Of a DNA stretch of 64,000 bases, positions 9,605 to 20,000 are shown piece by piece; positions within the stretch are counted from its first letter, which is position 1; each line of letters begins with the position of its first letter. The notes under the pieces were generated by a model, which searched no databases, was not told the origin of the DNA, and worked only from the letters and a program-made list of their open reading frames with translations. A program made the translations under genes and the position numbers. Where the stretch lies: assembly GCA_944383455.1 (NCBI GenBank), contig CALWPP010000007.1, positions 23,116 to 87,115 on the forward strand. The letters run 5' to 3'. The DNA is from an uncultured Peptostreptococcaceae bacterium. GTDB lineage: Bacteria > Bacillota > Clostridia > Peptostreptococcales > Peptostreptococcaceae.

Positions 9605-11223
9605 TTAATAGAAAGTTTATAATTTTTTTAGTATCATTTTCATTATTATTAACTGGATGTAGTTATAAAGTTGAAGAAAAAGATGAAAATAATAGCTCAT
9701 CAGACAAAGTACAAAATAGCAATATAGGAGATAATCATATAAATATAACTATGGTTAAGCCAAAGACACTAAACCCTATAATAAATAAAAATCAAAGTGT
9801 TAGTTATGTTTTAAGTCTAGTTTATGATAGTCTTTTTACTATAGATGAAAATTACAATATAATTCCTCAACTTGTAAAAGATTATAGTTTACATAGTAAT
9901 GGGCTTGGAATTGATATTACATTAAAAGATGCAACTTGGCATAATGGTAAAAATGTTACATCAGAAGATATTGAATACACTATAGACATAATAAAAAATA
10001 ATACAGCAAGTCCATACAACGTTTTTGTTAATAATATAGAAAGAGTAGAATTAAATAGCCATAAAAATTTTACTATAATATTTAAAGAAAGTTATCCATT
10101 TTCTATAGAAACATTGATATTTCCAATACTACCAAAGTATGAGCTAATAGATAAAGAAAATTTTGATTTTAATTTAGTGGGAAGTGGAAGATATAAGATA
10201 GAAAAATATGAACCTAGAAAAGGTCTTTATTTAAAGCCAAATGAAAATTATTATGAAGATAAATATATCCCTAAAAATGATGTAAAAGTTGAATTAGTTC
10301 CAGATGAACAGTCTCAATCTTCTATGTTGTTATCTCTAAAAAGCGATATATCAAGTGTTAAATTAAATGACCTTAGTAGTTTTTATGAGGAAGAATTTAA
10401 CATAAAAAAATTTGAAGGAAGATGTTATGAAAGTGTTTTATTCAATTATAACAATGAATTCATACAAGATGTAAATTTTAGAAGAGCTTTGGTAAGTTCA
10501 ATAAATAGAAAGTCAATACTAGAAGAATCATATATGTCAAATGCTACTTTAGTTGACTTTCCAATTAATTCTAAATCAATATACTATGATGACAGAATAA
10601 ATACTATTAGTTATAGTATAGAAAATGCAAAAAAATATTTAGATAATGTTAAAATAAAAAGAAATACTAAAGACACTAATAACCTAAATAAAGAAGAAAA
10701 CATACAAAACAATGAAAATCGAGAAAGTCAAGCTTTTTATAGTAAAGAACAAACGAAAAAAATGATTTCAGAACTTGACCTTAAAATATTAGTTAACAAA
10801 GAAAATACAGAAAGAGTAAAAACTGCATATCAAATAACTAAGGGTTTAAAAGATATAGGTATAAAATCTACTGTAAAAGAATTAGTTGGTGATGAACTTG
10901 ATTTAGCACTTACAAATAAAGAGTATGACTTGGCATTAATTGGACGGGAACTTTCAAGCGTACCTGATGTAACTGATATAATACAGAGTATAGGGTATAC
11001 TGATGCAAAAATAGAAGGGTATTTGAATTCTCTTAAACAATCAAGTAGTAAAGAACAAATAAGTAGTATATACAAATCAATTCAAAAGTATGTAAATGAT
11101 AATGCACTTTTTGTAAGTTTAGTAATTAGAGATGATTATATAGTTTCAAATAGTAGATTAAAAGGGAATATAACACCAAATAGCTTTGATATATATGACG
11201 GTATATCAAACTTAGATTTATAA
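9601..11223 (+). CDS. peptide ABC transporter substrate-binding lipoprotein (SBP family 5)
   Basis: A 540-residue extracytoplasmic solute-binding protein. The lipobox LLTGC gives lipidation near Cys20. The family-5 features DATWHNGKNVTSEDIEYTI and NFRRALVSSINR point to oligopeptide or nickel-type ligands. An Asn/Lys/Glu-rich low-complexity insert occupies about residues 345-380. No permease or ATPase genes are adjacent, so it is an orphan binding protein or works with a transporter elsewhere. It may supply peptidoglycan peptides, given the neighbouring transglycosylase, but that is inference. Confidence 0.88.
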   Translation: MINRKFIIFLVSFSLLLTGCSYKVEEKDENNSSSDKVQNSNIGDNHINITMVKPKTLNPIINKNQSVSYVLSLVYDSLFTIDENYNIIPQLVKDYSLHSNGLGIDITLKDATWHNGKNVTSEDIEYTIDIIKNNTASPYNVFVNNIERVELNSHKNFTIIFKESYPFSIETLIFPILPKYELIDKENFDFNLVGSGRYKIEKYEPRKGLYLKPNENYYEDKYIPKNDVKVELVPDEQSQSSMLLSLKSDISSVKLNDLSSFYEEEFNIKKFEGRCYESVLFNYNNEFIQDVNFRRALVSSINRKSILEESYMSNATLVDFPINSKSIYYDDRINTISYSIENAKKYLDNVKIKRNTKDTNNLNKEENIQNNENRESQAFYSKEQTKKMISELDLKILVNKENTERVKTAYQITKGLKDIGIKSTVKELVGDELDLALTNKEYDLALIGRELSSVPDVTDIIQSIGYTDAKIEGYLNSLKQSSSKEQISSIYKSIQKYVNDNALFVSLVIRDDYIVSNSRLKGNITPNSFDIYDGISNLDL

Positions 11224-11255
11224 AAAAGGACTTCTAAAATTAGAAGTCCTTTTTT
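11222..11255 (+). terminator. rho-independent terminator of the polA operon
   Basis: A perfect stem GGACTTCTA / TAGAAGTCC with a short A-rich loop, flanked by A6 before and T6 after. Confidence 0.9.
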
Positions 11256-11390
11256 AGGGGAGATTGAGTATGTTTGATTTATAAGAGTATTATTTCCTTA
11301 TATTTATATTTTATACAAAAACATAAATAATTTATCTTATTCACAATTTAAAAAATCTAAGAATATAGTTATATAAAGGGAGGTCTTGTT

Positions 11391-12005
11391 TTGGAAGATA
11401 GAAATTTTAAAGATGATTTAAAAAGTGCTTTATTTAGTGCTTTTGAAAATGAACTTAATAATTATGTTTCTCAAAGGGGAATTCAGAAATATTTTGATGT
11501 GAATATAGATAAAATAATAAGTGAAAACATAAAAAGATTAGATAATGATAAAAGATTAATATATAAAAAAGTATTAAGAAAGGGTTCAGAGTATATAAAA
11601 ATTTCATCAATAGCAAATATTATAAAGTCAGAGCCATTACTAAGGGATAAAAATGAGCTTATATTTTTTGGGAAATACTTAAATATGAATTTTAACAAAA
11701 ATATATCTTATAATCAAATTTTAAAGAGAATATCTAGATATATTAAGAAAAATAGAGAAGAATATTCAAAAAAATATTTTATATATAGAATAAAGGATGA
11801 GGAATATGCAATAGAACCAAATTTTATAAAAGAAGAAATATTAAACAGATATAAGAAAAAAACAAAAAATGATATGATATCTATTGCAAAGCTTTTAAAT
11901 ATAAATATATCAACTGATGATAATGCAGAAAATATAAGAAGAAAAATAATAAGTTTTATAGTTAAAGAAAAATTAAAAAATATAAATTCTAGTAGAATAA
12001 AATAA
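11391..12005 (+). CDS. hypothetical helical protein, 204 aa
   Basis: Not recognised. The product is lysine- and isoleucine-rich and predicted helical, with no signal peptide or membrane segment. Two similar-looking halves contain KISSIANIIKSE and MISIAKLLNINIS, each followed by a repeat of the type YNQILKRISRYIKKN / AENIRRKIISFIVKEK. This suggests an internal duplication of a helix-turn-helix-like or SAP-like helical unit. The start is TTG behind GGGAGG. It stands alone between two terminators or leaders and precedes a SPOR-domain gene on the same strand. Confidence 0.7.
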   Translation: MEDRNFKDDLKSALFSAFENELNNYVSQRGIQKYFDVNIDKIISENIKRLDNDKRLIYKKVLRKGSEYIKISSIANIIKSEPLLRDKNELIFFGKYLNMNFNKNISYNQILKRISRYIKKNREEYSKKYFIYRIKDEEYAIEPNFIKEEILNRYKKKTKNDMISIAKLLNINISTDDNAENIRRKIISFIVKEKLKNINSSRIK

Positions 12006-12070
12006 AAAAACTAAAATATATATTAATAAAAGAAATTTATTTTAACTTATGATATTTTATTAGGGGGATA

Positions 12071-12970
12071 GTGATGAACAAAAGAAAGATGATATATAAG
12101 GGTTTTAATAAGAGAAGAAAAACTAACTACAGTAAGATTTTTATTTTATTATTTATTTTAGTTTTAGGGGGCTTTTTAGCTAAAGATAATATAAAATTTA
12201 ATATTTTAGATGATATAAAAAGTATATCTGATAATATTAATATTGAGTCATCAAAAATTAAAGAGTTTGATTATAATGATATAAAAGATGAGTTAAATAA
12301 TAAAAATGATATAGATAAAGAAGAAACAAAAGAAAAAACTGAAGAGACTATGGTTGCAAGTATAGATGAATGGACTTTTTATACTGTTCAAGTAGCATCT
12401 ATGAAAGAGGATATTGAGGTTAAAAAATTAACACAAAATTTATCAAAAAGTAAGATTCCATATTCTATATTAGAATCTGATGGAGTAAAAAAGGTACAAA
12501 CATATACTTCATTTAACAAGGAGTCTATAAGAAAAAACTTAGATGAAGTTAGAAAATCTTATCCAGATGCTTTTTTATCTGAGGTTAATATGCCTATGAT
12601 ATCACTTGAATATACTGAAAAATATAAGTATATATCAGAAATTACAAATTCTTTAAACGATTTGATTAAAAATTTTGAGGAAGAAACTTTATTTTGGAAT
12701 AATACTCATGATTCTATAAATATGGAGCATTATAATCAGATACTAGTTAACAGAAAAAGTAGTATAGATAAAATTAAACTAGAAGCTGAAAAAATAGATT
12801 ATGAAGGAATGAAAGAATTTAAAGAAAATTTATTAAAGTATATAAATGATGTTTATGATAACATAGAATTATCTTCAAAATCTGCAAATGAACAAAATGA
12901 AAATATAAGTAAAGGTCTTTTGCTTGATTCAATGCAAGGTTATTGTGAATTTATAGATTCGATTAGTTAA
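12071..12970 (+). CDS. membrane protein with SPOR-like domain
   Basis: A 299-residue bitopic protein: a basic N-terminus, one membrane helix (about residues 20-39, ILLFILVLGGFLA), a charged linker, then a SPOR-like domain (about residues 98-170, beginning EWTFYTVQVASMKE). SPOR domains bind peptidoglycan stripped of stem peptides at septa. The C-terminal ~120 residues are helical and unassigned. Placement just upstream of the shape and division genes fits an envelope role. The start is GTG at 12071 or the adjacent ATG at 12074, both behind AGGGGG. Confidence 0.75.
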   Translation: MMNKRKMIYKGFNKRRKTNYSKIFILLFILVLGGFLAKDNIKFNILDDIKSISDNINIESSKIKEFDYNDIKDELNNKNDIDKEETKEKTEETMVASIDEWTFYTVQVASMKEDIEVKKLTQNLSKSKIPYSILESDGVKKVQTYTSFNKESIRKNLDEVRKSYPDAFLSEVNMPMISLEYTEKYKYISEITNSLNDLIKNFEEETLFWNNTHDSINMEHYNQILVNRKSSIDKIKLEAEKIDYEGMKEFKENLLKYINDVYDNIELSSKSANEQNENISKGLLLDSMQGYCEFIDSIS

Positions 12971-12998
12971 TAGGACTATTTGTTAGTCCTATTTTTTT
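12971..12998 (+). terminator. rho-independent terminator
   Basis: TAGGACTA / TAGTCCTA stem with a five-base loop, followed by a run of seven T. Confidence 0.85.
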
Positions 12999-13146
12999 AT
13001 TCCTAAATATTTAAAAAATAAATGAAATATGATATTAAAAGTATTTAATATGGATAGAATAAAGATATAAATTTTTATAATATTATTTTAAAATAATTTG
13101 TAATAATAAACTATAGAATATGTAGAAAAGCATCGATATTTGTATT

Positions 13147-13175
13147 GAATTTTTTATTATAAAATGGTATCCTAA
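13147..13175 (+). promoter_or_regulatory. candidate promoter of the maf-mre-min cluster
   Basis: TTGAAT and TATCCT are separated by 17 bases, about 40 bases before the maf ATG. The rest of the 12999-13211 gap is plain AT-rich sequence without a visible ORF. Confidence 0.4.
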
Positions 13176-13211
13176 ATAGGAATGGACTTTTATGTTAGAT
13201 GAGGTGAAAAT

Positions 13212-13814
13212 ATGAAAATTATTTTAGCATCAGCATCTCCTAGAAGAAAAGAAATTCTAGAAAAAATAAAAGTTAAATTTGATGTTTTAAAGAGTAATAT
13301 AGATGAAACTTACATAGAGAATGAAACACCAGAAAGCTTTTGTATGAGGCTTTCTTTTGAGAAAGGTTATTCTGTTTCTGTAAAACATAAAAATGATTTA
13401 ATAATAAGCGCTGATACTATTGTTGTTTATAACAATAAGATATTTAATAAACCTAAAGACGAACTTGAAGCAATTGAGATGATAAAAACCTTATCAGGAA
13501 AAACTCATCAAGTAATAACAGGTTTTAGTTTAATCAACTTATCAAATAACAAAAAGATAGTTGATTTTGTTGTTAGTGAAGTTAAATTTAAAAACCTGTC
13601 AAATCAAACAATTTTAGACTACATAAAAACTGGTGAATATAAAGATAAAGCAGGAGCATATGGAATACAAGGATATGGGAGTTTATTAGTTGAGAGTATT
13701 AATGGCGATTATTTTAATATAGTAGGCTTACCTATTTCTAGAATTTATGATAAGTTAAAGGCTGATTTTAATATTGATGTTTTTATGGAGGGTGATGTAT
13801 CTGAAATCTTTTAA
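13212..13814 (+). CDS. maf: Maf-like nucleoside triphosphate pyrophosphatase
   Basis: A 200-residue Maf/HAM1-like enzyme that hydrolyses non-canonical or modified nucleotides (dTTP/UTP or 5-methyl-UTP) to monophosphates. The N-terminal signature ASASPRRKEIL is present. SADTIVVYN, GKTHQVITGFSL and KAGAYGIQGYGS follow, including the conserved catalytic aspartate of SADT. It is the first gene of the shape/division cluster, the same order as in Bacillus and C. difficile. Its end overlaps the radC start by 20 bases. Confidence 0.95.
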   Translation: MKIILASASPRRKEILEKIKVKFDVLKSNIDETYIENETPESFCMRLSFEKGYSVSVKHKNDLIISADTIVVYNNKIFNKPKDELEAIEMIKTLSGKTHQVITGFSLINLSNNKKIVDFVVSEVKFKNLSNQTILDYIKTGEYKDKAGAYGIQGYGSLLVESINGDYFNIVGLPISRIYDKLKADFNIDVFMEGDVSEIF

Positions 13815-14496
13815 TGAACCATTATCACTAAAAAATATGGCATTAGAAGAAAGACCCAGAGAGAAGATGTTTTTGTATGGAGAAAAAAGTTTAAATAACG
13901 ATGAACTCTTAGCAATTATATTAAGAACAGGAAATAAAAATAGTAATGTTTTAGATTTGGCTAGGAAAGTTATAAATAAGGACTCTCAAGGACTTAGGTA
14001 TTTAAAAGATATAAGTATAAGTGAGCTTTGTGAGATAGATGGAATTGGACTTTCAAAAGCTACCCAAATAAAGGCAGCACTTGAGCTAGGTGCTCGTGTA
14101 TCTAGTTATAAACCAGAAAAATACAAAGTAAAAAATCCATGGGACATATATAAATATTACATGGAGAGTTTGAGGTACTTAAAAAAGGAAGTATTTAAAG
14201 TGGTTTTACTTAATACTAAAAACGAAATAATAACTCATGTTGATGTTTCTGTTGGTACATTAAATTCATCTTTAGTTCATCCAAGAGAGGTTTTTATAGA
14301 AGCTATAAAACGAAGTGCAAATAAGATAATACTCATACACAACCATCCATCTGGAAGTGTTGAGCCTTCAATTGAAGATAAAAACATCACGAAAAGATTA
14401 ATTGATTGTGGTGAAATTATTGGAATTGAAGTGATTGATCATATAATTATAGGAGATGGAGTTTATTTTAGTTTTAAAGAGAATAATGTAATTTAA
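13795..14496 (+). CDS. radC: RadC/JAMM-family DNA repair-associated protein
   Basis: About 233 residues. An N-terminal helix-hairpin-helix region (ISELCEIDGIGLSKATQIKAA) precedes a C-terminal JAB1/MPN metalloprotease-like domain with the zinc motif HNHPSGSVEPSIED. Family members are annotated as DNA repair proteins, although the biochemical role is unresolved. The open frame reaches back to 13774. The ATG at 13795 inside the end of maf is chosen because conservation begins there and GGAGG lies just upstream. A CTG eight bases further is an alternative. Confidence 0.92.
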   Translation: MYLKSFNEPLSLKNMALEERPREKMFLYGEKSLNNDELLAIILRTGNKNSNVLDLARKVINKDSQGLRYLKDISISELCEIDGIGLSKATQIKAALELGARVSSYKPEKYKVKNPWDIYKYYMESLRYLKKEVFKVVLLNTKNEIITHVDVSVGTLNSSLVHPREVFIEAIKRSANKIILIHNHPSGSVEPSIEDKNITKRLIDCGEIIGIEVIDHIIIGDGVYFSFKENNVI

Positions 14497-14522
14497 CAAA
14501 ATAGCAGGAAGGAAGATTGTTT

Positions 14523-15599
14523 ATGTCAAAAGAAAATAAAAAGGAAAAGAAAAAATCTATGGGATTTGCTAGTTTATTTGGAAAAAAAACAACTAAAGAT
14601 ATGGGAATTGACTTAGGAACAGCAAATACACTAGTTTACATAAAGGGTCAAGGTATAGTTGTTAGAGAACCTTCAGTTGTTGCAATAAGAGATGATAGCA
14701 AGGCAGTGCTTGCAGTTGGTGAAGAAGCAAAAAAAATGATAGGTAGAACTCCTGGAAATATTGTTGCAATAAGACCTATGAAAGATGGAGTTATTGCTGA
14801 TTTTGATGTTACTGAGTCTATGCTTAGATATTTCATACAAAAAGCAACTGCAAAAAAAGGTGTTGTAATGCCAAGAATTGCAATATGTGTACCTTATGGT
14901 GTTACTGAAGTTGAAAAAAGAGCTATAGAAGAAGCAGCAAGACAAGCTGGAGCAAAAGATGCATATCTTATAGAAGAACCTATGGCAGCTGCTATTGGAG
15001 CAGGTATGAAAGTTGAAGAAGCTCAAGGTAATATGGTAGTTGATATCGGAGGAGGAACTACTGAAATAGCGATAATATCTCTTGGAGGAATAGTAACTGC
15101 AAAATCTATAAGAATCGGTGGAGATGAATTTGATGAATCTATAGTAAATTATGTTAAAAAAGAATATAATTTAGCTATTGGTGAGAGAACTGCTGAAGAT
15201 GTTAAGATAAGCATAGGTTCAAGTTTTCAGGATGATAAAGAAGATGTAAAGCAAATAAGAGGAAGAGACTTAATATCAGGTCTTCCAAAAACAATAGAGA
15301 TAACTTCAACGGAAGTTAGAGAAGCTTTAAGAGAACCTATTACTGCTATAATTGATGGTATAAAATCTACTCTTGAAAAAACTCCACCAGAACTGGCATC
15401 AGATATTATGGAAAATGGTATAATGTTAACAGGAGGAGGAGCTTTACTTAGAGGACTTGATAAATTAGTAAAGCAAGAAACAGGAATGCCTGTACATATT
15501 GCTGATAATCCTCTTGATTGTGTTGCACTTGGTACAGGAAAATCGGTTGAAGATAGAGAAATATTTGAAAAAGTATTAATGATGCAAGGAAGAAAGTAG
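14523..15599 (+). CDS. mreB: rod-shape determining actin homologue MreB
   Basis: A 358-residue bacterial actin that polymerises under the membrane and guides lateral wall synthesis with MreC, MreD, RodA and PBP2, all encoded next to it. The nucleotide-binding motifs [31 protein letters not shown] and [12 protein letters not shown] are intact. The N-terminus carries a charged extension of about 20 residues. The ATG at 14523 is preferred over the TTG two codons earlier because it is eight bases from AGGAAGGA. Confidence 0.97.
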   Translation: MSKENKKEKKKSMGFASLFGKKTTKDMGIDLGTANTLVYIKGQGIVVREPSVVAIRDDSKAVLAVGEEAKKMIGRTPGNIVAIRPMKDGVIADFDVTESMLRYFIQKATAKKGVVMPRIAICVPYGVTEVEKRAIEEAARQAGAKDAYLIEEPMAAAIGAGMKVEEAQGNMVVDIGGGTTEIAIISLGGIVTAKSIRIGGDEFDESIVNYVKKEYNLAIGERTAEDVKISIGSSFQDDKEDVKQIRGRDLISGLPKTIEITSTEVREALREPITAIIDGIKSTLEKTPPELASDIMENGIMLTGGGALLRGLDKLVKQETGMPVHIADNPLDCVALGTGKSVEDREIFEKVLMMQGRK

Positions 15600-15614
15600 A
15601 ATTGGTGATAAAAT

Positions 15615-16499
15615 TTGAGGTTTGAAAAAAATAAAAAGAAAAGAAAGATAAATATTAAAGTGATAGCAACAAGTTTGATTGCTATCACTTTAATTGGAAT
15701 TGTGGGAATATCAGTTGGCAAAAATATCGATAAAGTAAGTAATATGCCTTCATCATTGGCAGAGCCAATTAATTTCTTGCAAGAAAACTTAAATAAAGGT
15801 TTTGTATTTTTAAAGGACAACTTAGAAGATATCATAAATTTTAGGAAGAATGCAGAAAAAATAGATTTAGTAGAGGAAGAAAATACAAAATTAAAGGAAG
15901 AAATAATTAAACTAAAAAGCCAACTAAGTAAAGTTGATTCTCTAAAAAATCTTGAAAAGTCATTAAACTATGTAAAAGAAGATTATATGAAAGAGAGTAT
16001 ATCTGCGAGTATAGTAAGCAAAAATGATGGTAATTGGTATACTTCATTTACTATAGGTGCAGGAGAAGATGATGGAGTAAAAAAAGACAGTATAGTAATA
16101 AATGGAGACGGTTTAGTTGGAGTTGTGTACGAAGTAAGTAAGAACTACTCAAAAGCCATATCAATACTCGATACAAAGTCATCTGTTAGTTTCAAACTTC
16201 CTAATAACCAAACTTTTAAAGGGATAATTACTCAAAATGCAAATATAGATAATATGGAAATATATAAAAATGAAGGATATTTATATGGTTATATGTTTGA
16301 TACTTCATATGAAGTTTTACCAGGAGATGTTGTAGTTACTTCAGGTCTTGGAATATATCCAGAAGATATTTTAATAGGAGAGATAGATAAAGTTATAGAT
16401 GATAAGAATCAATCTATGAAGTATGTTGTTATAAAACCATATGTAAATTTCAAAGATATAGAAGAAGTAATTATTTTAAATCCACGAGATATAAAGTAA
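15615..16499 (+). CDS. mreC: rod-shape determining protein MreC
   Basis: A 294-residue bitopic membrane protein: a very basic N-terminus, a membrane helix at about residues 14-34 (IKVIATSLIAITLIGIVGI), a coiled coil (about 85-120) and the beta-domain of MreC (from SISASIVSKNDGNWYTSFTIGAG). It links MreB filaments to the periplasmic-side PBPs. The start is TTG behind GGTGAT. It lies 15 bases after mreB and five bases before the mreD frame. Confidence 0.95.
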   Translation: MRFEKNKKKRKINIKVIATSLIAITLIGIVGISVGKNIDKVSNMPSSLAEPINFLQENLNKGFVFLKDNLEDIINFRKNAEKIDLVEEENTKLKEEIIKLKSQLSKVDSLKNLEKSLNYVKEDYMKESISASIVSKNDGNWYTSFTIGAGEDDGVKKDSIVINGDGLVGVVYEVSKNYSKAISILDTKSSVSFKLPNNQTFKGIITQNANIDNMEIYKNEGYLYGYMFDTSYEVLPGDVVVTSGLGIYPEDILIGEIDKVIDDKNQSMKYVVIKPYVNFKDIEEVIILNPRDIK

Positions 16500-16510
16500 G
16501 GAGAATGTTT

Positions 16511-16999
16511 ATGAAAAGAGTATTACTTTATATTATTGGTCTTTTAATAATAATTATTGAAAACAGTATATTAAATTACATAAATATATTTGATACAAGT
16601 TTTAATTTACTAATTATATACATAAGTATAATATCTTTATATTTAGATGAAATAGAAATCGGTATAATAGCTATACTTCTTGGATTTACTAAAGATATAA
16701 GCATAGGATCTGTTTTTGGGATTAATGCATTAATACTTTTTTTTATATCTTATCCTATAAGTTTTATAAGAGAAAAAATATACAAGCAAAGCAATGCAAC
16801 TATATTTACATTAGTGCTACTTACAAGTATTTTTGATTCAATAGTAAGTTTTATAACATATAGTCTTATTTATAATAACTATGGATTATTAAATCATATA
16901 TTTAAAGGTATTTTTTTAATACCTCTTGATAACGCTATATTAAGTGTTATTATTTTCAATTTGTTCAAGAATTATATTTCAAAACTACAAAATGATTAG
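16511..16999 (+). CDS. mreD: rod-shape determining protein MreD
   Basis: About 162 residues with five or six hydrophobic helices and the family feature EIGIIAILLGFTKDISIGSVFGINAL. It is the integral membrane partner of MreC. An ATG also occurs at 16505, only two bases from the AAGGAG, so the ATG at 16511 (eight-base spacing) is taken. It sits between mreC and the PBP2 gene as expected. Confidence 0.93.
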   Translation: MKRVLLYIIGLLIIIIENSILNYINIFDTSFNLLIIYISIISLYLDEIEIGIIAILLGFTKDISIGSVFGINALILFFISYPISFIREKIYKQSNATIFTLVLLTSIFDSIVSFITYSLIYNNYGLLNHIFKGIFLIPLDNAILSVIIFNLFKNYISKLQND

Positions 17000-17010
17000 T
17001 TGGTGATTTA

Positions 17011-20000
17011 ATGCAAGAAAGAAATGATACTGATAGATTAGACACTATAAAATATATAATAATCTCAGTTTTTTTTATCATATTTATAAAAATTATCTAT
17101 ATGACTACCTTTAAGTATGAACATTACTCTGAGCTTGCTGAGAACAAAACTTATAAACATTTAACAATAAAAGCACCAAGAGGTGAAATAAGAGATAGAT
17201 ACGGAAGACTTCTTGCAGGAAATAAAAATTTATTTACAGTTCAGGTATCTGGAGATGGACTTAAAAAAGCAAGTATATCAGATAAATCAAGAGCGAATGA
17301 TATAAGTTTAAAACTTATAAACATACTTGAAGAAAATAATGAAGAGTACATAGATGAATTTCCTATCGTAATTGAAAAAAATAATTTTTATTATACTTTT
17401 GATAAAAATATAGAAAAGTTCAAAGAAGAAAATGGGATACCTTCTGATTTAGATGCAAAGGAAAGTTTTTATTATATAGTAGATAAAGAAATTTCAAATG
17501 GAAACTTAGATAGTGAAGATAGAAATTTAGATAAAGTAGCCCTTCAAGGAAAACTAAATGAAAATGGTATATACCCACCTATACTAGTTAGTAGTTGGAT
17601 GTTTACTGATGAGAAAAATAAGATTGACTGGCTAAAAAGGTATGATATTGAAAATGTTAATATAAGTGCTAAAGAAGCATTTAATCAAATTAGAAATAAT
17701 AAAACTTATGAAATAAGTGAAAAATTAAGCGATAAAGAAGCAAGGAAAATATTAGTTGTAAGAGACCTTATAAAATCTCAGGGTTATTCCCAATATAGTC
17801 CTATAACTATTGCAACGAATGTAAGTGAAAAAACTATATCACAAATAGAAGAAAATGCTATAGACTTAGTTGGTGTTTCTGTATCAGTTGAGCCTGTTAG
17901 ATATTATCCAAATGGTTCACTAGCATTTCATACATTAGGATATACTGGTAAAATACCTTATGTAGAAGAAGAGAAATATTTAAGTGGTGAAAAAGTAGCT
18001 GAATATGCCGAAGAAAAAGGAATAAAAAATGATGATATACTTGATAAAAAGTATAAAAAAGGTGATACAGTAGGAAGAAGTGGTATAGAAGAGTCTTTTG
18101 AGGTTAATTTAAAAGGAATTGATGGTTATAAAAGAGTTCAGGTTGATGCACTTGGACGTATAACAAAAGAACTTGAAGTTGTTGAGCCAAAAGCTGGAGA
18201 TACTGTATATTTAAGTATAGACAAAGACCTTCAAGCATACACAGAAAAAGCATTAAAAGGTATTGTTGATACTGCAAGAACTGGTGGAGTTTATAAGAGT
18301 CCTTATGGGGATTATCGATTTTCAAAGATAGCACCAAATGCAAAATCAGGTGCAGCAATTGCAATTGATGTTAAAACTGGTGATGTTTTGGCTATGGCAA
18401 GTTATCCAACATTTGACCCAAATAAATTCATAGATGGAATGAGTAATGAAGACTATGAAAATCTAAATCCAAAAAACCCAAATGATGTTTTAGCTCCAAG
18501 TGCTCAAATGAACTTAGTAACACAAGGTGTATTTCAGCCAGGTTCAACATTTAAGATGATAACAGGAATGGCAGCTATAGATAATGGTCTTAGTCCAGAA
18601 TATACCATAAGTGATACTGGAGTTATAATGCTTGGAAATAGACCATTTGCTGATTATATTTGGCATAGTTCTAGAGGGAATCATGGATATACTAATCTTT
18701 ATAAGGCTATACAAGAGTCTTGTAATGTTTATTTTTATACTATTGGTTCTGGTAAAAACTTTATTGGTGGAGAAGACCCGAATGTTAAAATTAATGTTGA
18801 GGATATACTTGAATATGCTAGAAAGTTTGGACTTGATGAAAAGAGTGGTCTTCAAGATGAGATGTATGAAAGAAGTGCTAAAGTTCCAAATGTTGAAGAT
18901 AAATCAAAAGGAATGAAAGCTTTGCTTAAACAATTTATTGAAAGAGAAATGGTTAATGATTTTTCTGACATAAACAAAAAAGATGATAAAAAAGAGTATG
19001 AAAATAGAATAGATGAGATAGTTAGTTGGGTTGATGAAGATGAAGTACCAACAAGAGGACAAGTCATAAAAAGGCTTACAGATATGAAGGTAAAAGAAGA
19101 AAGAGTTGAGTATTTAGCTGATAAAATTTTATTTGATTACTTAAAGTTTGCAAAATGGAGTACAGCAGATACATTTAATATATCTATTGGTCAAGGAGAA
19201 AATCAATACAATCCAGCTCAAATAGTAAGATATATTGCAGCTATTGCAAATGGAGGAAGTTTAGTTGAACTCTCAACTGTTGATAGAATAATATCAAATG
19301 ATTATGATTCAGTTCAAATAGATGAGAATGAAGTTAAGGAGATAGAATTTAATAATGCTAAAAACTTAGAACACATAAAAAAAGGTATGGAGCTTGCAAC
19401 TAGTGATGGTACCAGTGCAGGAGCATTTAGAAACTTCCCTATAGATGTAAAAATTGCTACAAAGACTGGTACAGCAGAAAAAAGTGGTAAAATACCTACA
19501 GAAAACGAAGTTGAGTATTTAAAAAAGAACATGTCTTCTTACGGAGTTGATCTTAATGAAGCGTTAAAATTATCTGAAAGTCTAAAATCTCAAAGAGAAA
19601 AAGAATTGTCTAAAGAAAAAGAACTTCAAATAATAGAAACTTTAAAAAGTAGTGAAATTAGTAAAGAAGAAAAAGAAGTACTACAAAAAGAATTAGACAA
19701 TGGAGTAAAAGTAGAACTTGAGGATAGCGATAAAGTTAACTCTTCTTATTTAAGAAAAGCGATAAAAGAATTAAACCCAAGTATTACTGATGAAAAAATT
19801 GACCAATACAAAGAAAATTATAGGTCTTTTTCTTGGAGTGTTGGATTTGCTCCAAGTGATAATCCAGAAATAGCAGTTGTTGCGGTAATTCCGCAAGGAG
19901 AAGGAAGTAGTAATGCAACATTAATAATAAGAGAAATTATGGGAGCGTATTTTGACCTTGATAAAACAAGGGAAGAAATTTCTACAAATAAGGAAAATGA

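Noticed and set aside
15227..15835. A 202-codon open frame on the minus strand opposite mreB/mreC
   Set aside because: It is antisense to two well-conserved genes, has no convincing ribosome binding site or domain, and its Ser/Ile/Phe-rich composition is what AT-rich coding sequence gives on the opposite strand.
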